Part shown: one piece after another, positions 13,090 to 23,690 of the stretch
Position numbering within the stretch: position 1 is the stretch's first letter
Layout: every line of letters starts with the position of its first letter
Assembly (NCBI RefSeq): GCF_010015445.1
Contig: NC_053118.1
Span: 10,710,407 to 10,774,406, forward strand
Origin: Perca fluviatilis
Taxonomy: Eukaryota; Chordata; Actinopteri; Perciformes; Percidae
Reading direction: 5' to 3'
DNA: 64,000 bases
Position numbers and translations under genes: made by a program
The notes under the pieces: model-generated
Told to the model about the DNA's origin: nothing
What the model saw: the letters and a program-made list of their open reading frames with translations, nothing else
The model's database searches: none

Positions 13090-16000
13090 CGCAGACACAT
13101 AAAAGACTTCCACAGAGGTCATTTTTGACAGCGATAAACAACCGTCCTACCACAGGCTCTGTTTCTGATTCAGAAATACAAAACATTTTGATTTGCTCTT
13201 GAGATTTGTGTTTGTTTGTTTGATTGAATTTTCATTTTCATTTTCATACTCAAACCCAAATGTCAAGCTGGCAGAGGAAGATGGTATCTACGAAGCAAAA
13301 CTAAACATTGGTGAAATTATGGTTTGCAGTAGTGATAGAAAATGCAGCCAGAATGGAAAGAAAAGTATAAAAAAAAAGAGGATTCTGATTTCCTGATAAA
13401 AGCCATACTCCTTTGATTGGATCCTTCCTGTTACAGTTACGACGCAACACAAAGACAGTAGATGATTTGAAACCTACCGTGCCTTCCAAGACAAAATTAT
13501 CTTTACATGCCCTAAGATTTAAGAATTTGTTGTTGGTTTTGAAAGCAATTGAGATGAGTTAATCATTTCTTTTCCAGGCAAATTAAACTGTTTCCTCTGT
13601 GAACCCCGGTAATCAGCTTAAGTGATTACATCGGCCGTAAATATGAGATGATGAAAGCTCCAGTGTTCAGTGAGTGCGCAGTGCCCTGAGGAAAGGCTAA
13701 ACGGGAGTTCTTGGTTAGATATGATAGAGCATCTCTCTAGTATCAGATGCATGGGGGGAGAGGGGCTTATGTGGGGATTGGTTGCCCTCTAGCTGTCAGC
13801 GTTGAGATTGGGTTATAAAATGTGGTCTGAGATGGTTGTGTAGGTGAGTTCATGATGTCTCATCAGTTAGTTAATTCGGGGGAGTTTCAGCTGAAGCTTG
13901 AAACAAGTTAGCACTTCTGTGTTGAGTTTGATTGAAAGTATGCGGTGTCTGCAGGGAAACAAAATAATAAAGCAAAATAAAACATAACATGGAGTGGATC
14001 TTATCAGCACACTGGATTTTGTTAGAATACCATATCCATATGAGATACAATATCCAGAATCTGGTGATTTCTTAGGGTACAATTGGAAAGCTTCAGCATC
14101 TGGCATCTACTGAGTGGATTTGGTTTGGAGTGTTTTGTAAATCCCATGTGCAGCATGATCATTTGACTTGTACGCTGTCTTGACAGCTGACAAGATTTAG
14201 CTACCTTATTTAGATATGTAGGAAAGCAAGATATCACTTCATCAAAATGGATTTTTATCATTTGCAATAACAGCTGGGTGCATTTAGAGTTAGCTAAGGC
14301 TAGCTGTGGCTAGTTTTTTATGGCTCAGTTTTGCAATTACTGCAACAACAACAAAAAAAAGGAAGGAAAGAAGGATGTAAGGGGTGACATAATACGAGTT
14401 AGTTTGATCACAAAGCTTTCAAAATGTGTCTTATCAATGTAAGTTGACTAATTAGGGTATCTATGCAATCTATCTGCTTGGCATGAACTCAGTCTGCATG
14501 TGCAGTTGCTGAATTTGTTTCTTTCCTGCAGTTTTGAGTGTGTGTGTGTTGTAAGCGCTGTTACAGAGAGCGTTAAAACTCTTTGGATTACACATCTCCT
14601 GCCCATTCCCGAACTAGCCAGGAAAAAGTATGTTTTAACCTAACACCCACATATGTCTTTGTTTTTCAAGCAGTTGCTGTAAATGCAGGCTTTTTCAGTT
14701 TAAATGCAGCCCTGCGTCCCAGGAATGGCCCACGAAGGCTTTGCCCGTTACAGAGGGAGTTTAATGCTGCATCATGTACTTTATTGCCGTCAAATGTAAT
14801 TCGTCTTGAGTTGATTGCACTGTAAGCTGTGTTTATCAGGCACCTAGCAACACTGTTTTGAATGAAAATTACCTCTTTAAAGAGCAATTAGGAAAACAAA
14901 CCTGTAGGCCAAATGCCTTTCAGCTCCAGATTTACTTTGACGTAGCGTAAATCATGCAAAAAAAAAAAAAATCCAAAGTGGCATCAGCTAAGCAAGTGTA
15001 CAAAGTCCCCCAAAGTCATATTTTTCAATTGAAGGCCATGAGATGTTGATGGAAGAGATGCGAAAAGTTGTGTTCAAAGGGTGATTTTAAATAGGAGCTG
15101 TGCGCGAGAAACTTTATTGCCACGGCTCAGATTGGCAATGTGACTCAAAATAACAAGATTAGATTAATTGCAGGAAATAGCTCTGAGATGGTTTGATGTT
15201 TTGCATGCATCTGTATTATTCATCGGGAGACCCTGTTAGCAGAGCAAAATCTTGCTTTCTCATGCGTGTCGGCTTAAACGAGTGAATATTTTCAAATCGA
15301 CCTCACAGTGTAGCCCTGAGAATGGGAAATAGGTCTTTTCTAGGGGTGCTTAAAAGGCCACCGCGATGCCAGCACATATGAGAAGGCAATTAGAGATAAT
15401 GCCACATGTTACACACCGTTACCTGTTTTTCGTGAGAGAAAAATCTCCAACAAGTGCAGTAATAAGGCCACGAATCAGGCAAGGAAACGGTGAGACTTGT
15501 TTTTCTGTAGCGGCTTTCCTGTGCTCCCCCTCTGCGAACCATGGCGTGGCTTGTTTCTTTGTGTTCTAGATCAGGATTCAGATAGCGTCTCATCATCCAA
15601 GCCTTACTCCACTTTTCCCCCCATTAGATTTTCTTTTCCCTTAAATTCCCTCACACTCACTCCCCCCTCCCTCCCTCCCACGCATACATCTCGCACACAC
15701 ACCTCGTTATCTTATTTGTGGCCTTGGCAGCCAGATTGTTGCCTTGCGGTTCGGTAGCCAGAGTTTTCTCTGTCACCGAGAGACGTGGGTGCAGAACCTC
15801 CACCACACAAGGTTCCATGAGAGCAGGAAGTCAGTTCCCAGCATGCTTTGCCCGTCCCAGTGAAACCTGGGATGGATTAACCTTGGGCTGGGGGGACCTT
15901 TCCAACTTGGATAGAGAGTTATGCAACTTCCCATACTTATCTCCCCTCTCTATTGCAGTGGCAGTGAAAACTGAGGTTCAGTCCCGAGTGGTGGAGCAAA

Positions 16001-16857
16001 CCAAAGACCTGATATGTGATGTTCCCTCATAGAAGGTTCACTTCTTTATGTAGCGCAGCCTTTTAAATTGGCAAAAGTTGGAGAACTTGTAAGACGTCAC
16101 TGTTAGGGCTTTTACGAAAGCTTTATACCCGAAGCACACTTTGATTCTTTTGTAGTTGCTTGTAGTGCAAATCGAAACAGATTTCAAGTGCTTATCTTCC
16201 TATTCCATCACCTTTTATCTTTTTACATTTTCTCAACTCTTGGATGGTGGAAACAAATCCAAGGCCCAAAACCTGAGTGCTCCAGCCCAAAATAAGCAGA
16301 TTGAGTTCATGTAATCTATTCCACAGCAGTCTGTTTCATGACTGTGCTTTTACATACCTCCGTGTTACAGTAAAGTCAATAGAAGTGAAGCTCACTGGTC
16401 ATCAATCTGATGCTTGAAAAGCAATACGTTGCACCCATCAATACGTTGCGTCATCCAATCACTGGTTGTTACGTACAGGTACAAATTCAACACAACATTC
16501 AGTCTGACTGTATTCGAGTATTCAAGTGTGAGTGCAGTCACCAATACTACAGCCCTGTCCCTGGCGCACTAAAAGCAAATATGCTTAGTGCAGCACCATG
16601 CTGCTGCCAACAATCTCTTTAAAGCGAGGCCAGGTCAATGAGGTTATGTGATGGATCTGTTTTTCTGTGTGGGACTGCATGGATCTTTTCACAAACAAAA
16701 TACCTGATACGTGCTGACGTTTGAGATTCTTTTCTCGTACGGATGCGTCAGAGCTTCTCGTCTGTCTCCTTATAAGGACTAAGTTAACAGAAGTACATAT
16801 TTGTGTCGAAAAAGCTGAGAATTTATTAAGAAATACTGGTTTAGGGGGGATTACATG

Positions 16858-17054
16858 CAGGGCTGGATTAAGCTACCACGGGGCCCTGAGGCAACAACAA
16901 GATGTGGGCACCTATTGACGGATTTACACACTGATTTGCAATTAATCAAGTTACCACGTAGTAATTGTAAAAGTAATTGCCACACTGAAAACCTTTGGCC
17001 TTCAGGGCCCCTAAGTGTCTGGGGCCGCTTTGCCCTGCTGGTAATCCAGCCTTG
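16858..17054. mobile_element. Short hAT-like MITE next to the R-spondin terminal exon
   Basis: The left end CAGGGCTGGATTA and the right end TAATCCAGCCTTG are inverted repeats differing at one base (CARGGCTGGATTA). The CAGGGCTGG-type terminus is common in hAT-family MITEs. I do not see a clear 8-bp target duplication, so the copy is old or my boundaries are slightly off. At 197 bp with no coding capacity it is a MITE. It ends about 170 bp upstream of the exon's splice acceptor, inside the intron. Confidence 0.6.
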
Positions 17055-17223
17055 GTAGTCGTGTCACATTTGCTATAGAAACCGATCGCATTGCATGGAG
17101 TAGAAGGACTTTGACATGAGGTTGTCTGAAACACAGGAAAGCCGTTACCTGGAGAATCGAACAAGTGCGGGTAGCACTGATCAAAGGGATAACCACTTCT
17201 CTGTTTTCCCCCTCCCCCCACAG

Positions 17224-17339
17224 ATGGCTCAGGGAAGCAGCGACCCAAAGAACCAAAGAAGAAGAACAAGCAGAGGCTGCGGTTTCGGGCCCAGAACCAG
17301 CACAGCGACCACTTGGCCTCCGCGCGCTCCAGCCAGTGA
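17224..17339 (+). CDS. rspo2: R-spondin family, terminal coding exon (best match R-spondin 2)
   Basis: This is the last coding exon only. A pyrimidine-rich tract ending CCCCCCCACAG gives a strong acceptor at 17222-17223. The exon is entered after the first base of a codon and reads 37 full codons to TGA at 17337-17339. The peptide starts GSGKQRPKEPKKKNKQ and ends with the pattern RAQ-x-QHS-x-x-LA-x-x-R-x-x-Q before the stop. R-spondins are secreted proteins with two furin-like repeats, a TSP1 domain and a basic tail; they potentiate Wnt signalling through LGR4-6 and ZNRF3/RNF43. From memory, the RAQ/QHS/LA/R..Q ending is specific to R-spondin 2, whereas R-spondins 1 and 3 end differently. The furin-like and TSP1 exons are not seen upstream, so the gene runs off the left edge or its other exons lie in unrecognised sequence. 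The family call is fairly safe, the paralogue less so. Confidence 0.72.
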
Positions 17340-18337
17340 GGACTTAAAAACTCGAAACTAGACTTCCCATTGAACAAAGAAACCAACGCCAACGCTGCTA
17401 GCCGCTGCTGCACCCATATTCTGACCCCCTCCCCCACCCCCGTGCTCTCACCGGGATACACAACCATAACTCACAAGTCCGTCACTACAAATATATATGT
17501 CTAACGTACGGTATCAGTATCAACACACTAAACACATGCTTCATGCCTCCCGCTGCTTCCCTCCCCCCACCCCCCCCAGCTGCAGTAACCAGCCAGGTGA
17601 CTCTCAGCCCCACCCCTTGCCTTGCCTTGCCTTGTGGACCTTTACAGTTGACATTACCAAACTCATTTCCTGTCATTAACAATGCCATTAACCGTGCAGA
17701 GAGTGATGGAAGACGCAGGGGCGACCAGAGACTGTGGAGGCGGGAGAGGCGGATAGGAGAGGTAGCGAGGGAGTTGGCAAGCTAAACTGCTCGTAGAAGG
17801 GGGTGGTGGTGGTGGGGGGTGGGATCAGACCAGGGAGGATGTTAAAAAAAGAGAGCAGATGAAGCGACAATAGAGATTCGACTGAAGCGAATGATGCTGA
17901 TGGACAAGAAAAGGGCATCTGGAACTGAAAGAGACAGTTTTTTTTTTTTTGTTCCTATATTTATGTTAAAACTACCCTCACCTTCCCCCTCTAAATGGAG
18001 ACGGAGCGTTCCCATGTGTGGCCTTTATGTTATGTACATTTTTGAGAGTAATATTAAAGAAATTACCATGCGTAGTTGCAAAGTATTTTATTCTCAGCAC
18101 AAACTGTTTACGTTCAAACCGCTTTTATGCTCTAACTGTATAGTGTGGATATAAAAAAAGAAGAAATTTAGTTGTTTGACAAGCATGGCAACAGACTCAT
18201 GTGTACATAGTTTATCGAATTATGAAAGCTTATTACTGTATTTTCAGTATTGACTTGTTCACCATTCTAAATGTTTTAGAGATTAAACGGTTGTAATACC
18301 AAGCTACAGATTAAAATGATTAAAAACAAATAATAAA
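17340..18337 (+). other. rspo2: Probable 3' UTR of the R-spondin gene
   Basis: The sequence after the stop starts GC-rich and becomes AT-rich with T-runs. The first canonical AATAAA is at 18332-18337 (in taataaacat). ATTAAA-like motifs occur earlier (about 18050) and later (about 18690), so alternative or longer ends up to about 18.75 kb are possible. No other gene signal overlaps. Extent is inferred from the poly(A) signal alone. Confidence 0.5.
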
Positions 18338-19809
18338 CATAGCCGCCACATAGCTGTTTCATTTATATGGTATATATTTGATTTATTTATTAATTCTATT
18401 TTGTACTTTTTTTGTTCAGTGAGAACGTTTGCCTCATACTGTTAACTCTTATATGCTGAAATATTCTTTGAGGTCCTTATAACAGTGCATATCTTTAACA
18501 CGTGGAAAAGGTTTTTGTTCTGATGTCATGCAAAGTCTTGTATTACATTCATTTGACCTCATCTACTGATTTCAATGTTTTCAAGAAGAAGCAAAAAAGA
18601 CAAAACTATGCTTTGACATATTCTAGGTTTAATGATTAGGATCCAGCAAATGTATGGTCATAGGACTGCATATGTGTACATTGTGTTTTATTAAAATACA
18701 TTTCATGTGACTGTACGATGAAGCCTTTCATTATTGTCTATGGCTATAATATATGTGGCTGAACTCCGAAACTGCTGTTTCCTTGTCTCACTTCAGTGTG
18801 CAATTATGTGATTTAAAGAAAAAAAAACATTTGTGAAATCCATCACGTTGTGCTGCATGACACAAGTGCTACCTCCAGCCAAAGGATTGGATATGGTCGA
18901 TTGGGCCTAAACAGCATGACGGCACCGTTAAGGGGCTTGTAATTCACGATGACGTATCCTCAGGAATGGTACAAAACCAGTGCATGTTGTTGGTGGCTCA
19001 TTCATTTCCAACATCGTACCGTACCGTACCACCGCCCACACACACACACACACACACACACAGTTTCGATCACCTCTTTATGCGATGCAATTCACACTTA
19101 TTCACTTTTGTGGTCCACAAAACATCAAATAAACACATACAAAAAGGCCTCTCTAGGCTAAATCTGACTGGTACATGGGCAAAGAAAAAATGTTATAAAC
19201 ATTAAAATGTTTAATACAAGTCATGGCTGATTTAGCTCGAGATCCACTCTATGTAATCATTGTCCCAAAAGTAAAAAAAAAAAAAGCTAAATCTGCCGGA
19301 CAGCTTATGGATGCACAGTAGCAGATGAATCAGACTGTGTCACATATATATCATTCTGGGAGACACAGACCACATTCTTCCTGCTCTGGTTAACCCGCCT
19401 GAAGTCACACATGATATTTCCATAGAGAGGCTGTCAGTGTTGAAATACCCAACTCTTCATATGCTCCATGCCCATCTCAAGGCCTAATGCTGAGCAGTTT
19501 TATTCGCCTAAACATCTTTCACAGGTGTTCAAAGTGGCACGGCACATTTTACACAGGAGGAGGCTATTCATTTTCACAGCTTAACACTTCCAACCGAGTG
19601 ACATTTGCGCTATGGAGCCCCGAAAACTAACGAAATGTAATAAAGGGTTGAAGGCAAAAACCTAATGGACTACATTCTATGCAAAGAATAATAAGCGACA
19701 TAGCTAAAGCTAACTTTCGTCCAACCAGTGCATGTTAGTCACCTACTTCCTGCATGCTGTGTTCGGCCTGTCGCATCAATTTATAAACTCAAACTCAGCA
19801 ATTTATAAA

Positions 19810-19909
19810 CTTATAATATTTATATACTTAGCTAAAGCACTTTAGCCAACAAGACATAACTTATAATATTTATATACTTAGCTAAAGCATTTTAGCCAAC
19901 AAGACATTA
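19810..19909. repeat. Tandem duplication, 2 x 50 bp
   Basis: Two consecutive copies of a 50-bp AT-rich unit (cttataatatttatatac... to ...ttagccaacaagacat) differ by about one substitution (agcac versus agcat). Confidence 0.85.
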
Positions 19910-19964
19910 TGATATTAAAGAGACAGAAGGCATTAAATCTCACACTTCGGCTGCGTCACATTTC

Positions 19965-20095
19965 CCTGTCTTACCCCTTCCCCTTACCCCCACCCCTTAG
20001 TTTTGCGCGTTCACGTGAGAGTAAGGGCTGTCCATGCTCATTTTGATCAAGGGGTAGGGCTAAGGGGAAGGGCTAGATACCCCTTAGAGCCAAGC
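19965..20095. repeat. CCCCTT/AAGGGG inverted-repeat segment
   Basis: The left arm contains taccccttccccttaccccc and the right arm aaggggtagggctaagggg, so the two sides can pair imperfectly. This looks like the end of an inverted-repeat DNA element, but I cannot set exact termini or a target duplication. Confidence 0.4.
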
Positions 20096-20289
20096 AAGGA
20101 CATCTACAAAATGTCAAGGATGACAGTGTCACAGACAAACTGACGCTATATTTTGTAAAAAGTGCCAAAATTCTAAAGGTTCAATACATTTACATGTATC
20201 AACTAACAACTTATAATAACTATAATTATTCCACTCTTTTCGTTTCCTTCCACCTTCTTTGTGTTGTAATTCTAAACTCTGGTGGATTT

Positions 20290-20545
20290 CTGAGGACTAT
20301 GGTTAACTGCTCCTCAGATCTCTGCAGGGTGAATCCAGACAGCTAGCTAGACTATCTGTCCAATCGGAGTTTTCTGTTGTACACAGGTTTTGCAGCGGCA
20401 CAGCGGCTCCGTCCAGCGCATAGCGCCGCCCAAGACGATTGTGATTGGTTTAAAGAAATGCCGATAAACCAGAGCACGTTTTTCTCCCATCCCCGAATGC
20501 TATGTGGAGTAGCCAGACCCTCCTCCACAGCGCTGTGTTAAAGAA
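20290..20545. repeat. Probable interspersed fish repeat
   Basis: It includes the blocks cagctagctagactatctg, gcgccgcccaagacgattgt and gtagccagaccctcctccac, which I remember as a recurrent module in teleost genomes. I see no clear TIRs or coding frame. The call rests on recognition and no search was possible. Confidence 0.4.
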
Positions 20546-22565
20546 ATACAATGAGCTAATAAAAAATCAAGTTAATTATGTTTTATTTCATTAAGACAAC
20601 TGATTGGTGGATAAGGAAAAAAAAGTACTTTATATCTGATAACTTTTTATCACATTTTCTCATTCAGGCCTCCATATCGCGCAACATTGTTGTCCTAAAA
20701 GTGCATATTCTTTTCAAACAGGCTTAATCCTTAACATCGCATGAGTCTTCATTGTCATGAAATTGCATATTCCTTTAAAGTATTAGGTCAATAAGCGGCT
20801 CCGTGTAGCCAGTTGGGCACACCATGAATGAAGCAAAGCGAAAAGGAATGAGACGTCGATGCTGTGAGTTGTTTTTGAAGACATCTGCTGCTGGTTACGA
20901 GTTAATGAACGATTCACAGATGTCATCCCCTGGGCCAGACTATCACTGCTCCAGACTGAGGGATTAAACCTAAAGGCTTACGGAGAGGAACTGCACTGAA
21001 GTGGATTCATTAAGCACAAGACCACCACTACAGCACACATTGCAGCATCTACAACGGGAAAAAAGGGATACAGAGAGAATCGCATGACACATTTTGAAGA
21101 AATGGGTGTCTTTATTTCACCTCACCTTTCCCCACTGACATCAATCCAGTTTTTTTTTTAACTACTGCTGTGAGAAACTGGACACTGATATTGTTCTCAG
21201 TGTTGTTAAGAGGGTTAGCAGTCATCCACACATCAGAAGTAATGGTCCTCTCTGTGTAAACCACTTCTGTCAACTGTATGTATGTGTGCACGCATGCCTC
21301 TGTGCGTGTGCGTGTGTTTTACTGTTTGTGCTGAATGTGGTTAGGTGGCTGGGACTGAAGCTCCCTTTTAATCTGACAGAGAGTGTTTTTAATTACTTCT
21401 GTTGGGTCCTATTATTAAAGCCTGCTTCAAAGGCACAACAAGTGAAACCACTAGGAGGAAATGACCCAGTGGGCTCTACACTGTTACTGTATAGATCAGT
21501 GACAGCAATCTGTGTTTTCAAAGCAGGTTGTTATGGCACGTAAGAGCATCTACTGTACACACTATATTGTACCTCACAATACACTGTTGGGCACTAACGC
21601 GCTCCTTCCCTGGAATTATAAAAAACAGTACTTCTAATGTAGCTCAGCGTAAATTCGTTCAGGGAGACTTCAATAACTGTATCACTTTTCTCCTAAACTG
21701 ATCAGCTGTTTGAGAGAGAGTCGATTTTCAGTCAAACCAATCAGATTCGGCCTCGTGTTTCACAAGCCAATCACAGCATGACATCCAGGTTTTAAATGTG
21801 TTCTCTCCTCTACAGCTGTCAGTTGTCATTTCAGGCAAGAGTGCGACCCACCTCCTCCCCTTACACCTCCAGGCATCTTCACCCACGCCACTCTCGGCTT
21901 TCTTCCAGCTGTCCGCTCCCTTCGACTCCTTCGTTCTGGTCTTCATCCCCTTTCACCACCACCACCAGCGTCTAGACTCCATCGGGGATATGTTCGGGTT
22001 TTCATAACCCTTTAAAATATATCTACATTTTATACGATGGAGTCTCCATAGTCTCCAAAGACTATGTACAATTCATATTTTGCATATGTAACTTACAAAT
22101 AAATCATGCATATCTGCAACAAAGTCTCTCCTGATTGAATTACAGTTATTAATCCAAGTAAACGCTGTGTTACCTGGATGGGATTTGCTTTTATTGTCCC
22201 AGGCAGGCTTTCTTATATGACGACGTGACGTGTGAGCTTGTTGTAATTTAGCGCGCGGCAGGTCAAGTCACATCGGCTACTGGCCAAAAAGTGAAACAAA
22301 GGATGGACGATGACGGAGAGAGGAATACTTTCGAATTTTGACAATTTTATAAATTTTGCATTTTTTAAACTTATTTCTAAGTGTTGGAAAGGGCTGGCCC
22401 CTGGCGTGAACTCATTACACAGAGAAATAATGGCCGGTTCACGACAAAACGAGTAGCTAACCAGAATTGTACATTGAGTCCCAATGTGCAGACGCATTTT
22501 GGTCAATACCTCCTCAGGTCAGTAAAAGGTGAACACTTATGGAATTCTTTACCCACGGAACTTAA

Positions 22566-23353
22566 AGGGGAACTATGCAGTTTTTTTTAGCTTAATTTAC
22601 CTTAAAGGGATACGCCACCGTTGGTCTCCCCTAGCTGTAGATAGGGGGGGCCAACGCATTTTTTGTGCATGCATCGTTTTAGTCCGGTGCAACTCCGGCA
22701 GCGCTGCCACTAGTTAGCTTAGCGTAGTGAATGGAATCCTATGTTGCCGGTTAGCATGTTGTGAGTAAAAGTGAGCCAAGAAAAGACAAAAAAACAACCT
22801 AATTACTTGCACTGAGACAAAAAATGCGTTGGCCCACCTATATTTCAACAAACGGTGGCGTATTCCTTTAACTGAACAGCTTCGGATTCATTGGAATGGT
22901 TATATGACTTTTTTCGGGTTGAATGGTGGCCGTCTCGCTCCCCCCTAGCGCCTGTGAGCGAAAAAGCCACCCTTGTAACTTTCGGCCGGCGAGCCGCCGG
23001 CCTCAGCGTCAGGAAGTGATGTCAGATCTCGCCATGTAACAAAATGCTTCACGGCACTGCAGACATACACGCCCCCATTAAGGAACCGGCTAACAAGGTA
23101 GCGATGGAGTTTTTCACACTGTCATCATGGCTGAGCCGGCAAAAAGATAAGGAGAAAGCTTGGAAAGCATTGTCGGAGGAACAGAGAAAGAGGAAACAGC
23201 AGACTGACCGAGCGGGGAGTCAGACACGAGTAAACATCAGAGCTGCCAAATATCTATTCCGAAGCTGTAGGGGGGGGGGGGCGAAAAGCGAGCAAAAAGC
23301 GAGCAAAAAGCGAGAAAACAGCGAAGAAATGGCCAAAACTGTATAGCGCCCCT
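22566..23353. mobile_element. TTAA-flanked MITE (outer), inserted in the LINE
   Basis: The termini are inverted: left AGGGGAACTATGCAGTTTT, right AAAACTGTATAGCGCCCCT (reverse complement AGGGGCGCTATACAGTTTT). Both ends are flanked directly by TTAA (22562-22565 and 23354-23357), as in piggyBac or Kolobok target duplications. It has a G-rich tract and short GCGAGCAAAAA repeats near its right end (23270-23325). The open frame at 23044-23346 has no transposase features. It hosts the smaller element at 22606-22867. Confidence 0.8.
22606..22867. mobile_element. TTAA-flanked MITE (inner), nested in the outer MITE
   Basis: The left end AGGGATACGCCACCGTT and the right end AACGGTGGCGTATTCCT are inverted repeats with one mismatch. 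TTAA lies immediately outside both ends (22602-22605 and 22868-22871). It is 262 bp with no coding capacity. It sits about 40 bp inside the outer element, so it inserted later. Confidence 0.85.
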
Positions 23354-23690
23354 TTAAATCCCTTTAAAACAGAACTAAAAGTGTTTAACACAAAAGCCAA
23401 ATTATGGTTTAAACAACAACAGAGACGTGAGCAGTAATGGTGTCTCTTAGCTCTTTTATGTATTTTTCTTTTCTTTCTGTATTTTCTGAGAATTTTATAG
23501 ATTATAGATTTGTTTTGTTGTTGTAGTTGTTGTTGTTTTTGTTGTTTTTGTAAAAGCCTGACCAGGGACAAGGACTGCAAATTAGCATCTAAGCTAGATG
23601 TCCTTAACACCTTGCATCTTTCACATCTGGTTGTGATAATGTTATAGCTACTGTCCCTGATAAATAAACAATAAAATGGTATAAAGGCTT

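Larger units (their letters stand above)
5835..16857. other. No gene recognised; AT-rich, repeat-containing, probably intronic
   Basis: I see no convincing exon. The contents are: a decayed repeat with a perfect 15-bp hairpin at 9789-9820; a diverged interspersed repeat around 9090-9400 in which a motif close to GCAAAGGCAAAAG occurs twice directly and once inverted; a CA microsatellite at 13054-13081; and poly(A)/poly(T) tracts. The GC-rich stretch around 15500-15900 has open frames but no family signature. It probably belongs to the last R-spondin intron. Confidence 0.35.
18340..22320. other. Intergenic; no gene recognised
   Basis: Contains a (CA)n run at about 19037-19062, a 50-bp tandem duplication (19810-19909), an inverted-repeat-rich CCCCTT/AAGGGG segment (about 19965-20095), and a stretch (about 20290-20545) that I recognise as resembling a common interspersed repeat of fish. 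I see no exon with a family signature. Confidence 0.5.
22325..23690 (+). mobile_element. LINE 3' end (5'-truncated), split by nested DNA elements
   Basis: A frame at 22381-22590 carries the C-terminal part of a non-LTR reverse transcriptase: ...THFGQYLLRS... followed by GEHLWNSLPTEL, matching the 'WNSLP' motif near the end of many LINE ORF2 proteins. The coding sense then breaks into a TTAA-flanked element (22566-23353) and resumes after it with a Lys-rich, Phe-rich tail from about 23356. The 3' UTR ends with GCCTGACCAGGGAC...CTGTCCCTGATAAATAAAC at about 23560-23670. The reading frame upstream is disrupted, so the copy is dead. The exact clade (L2/CR1/RTE-like) is not decided. Confidence 0.7.

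Noticed and set aside
15718..16032. Possible upstream R-spondin exon (104-codon frame)
   Set aside because: It has none of the cysteine or W-S-x-W features of the TSP1 or furin-like domains.
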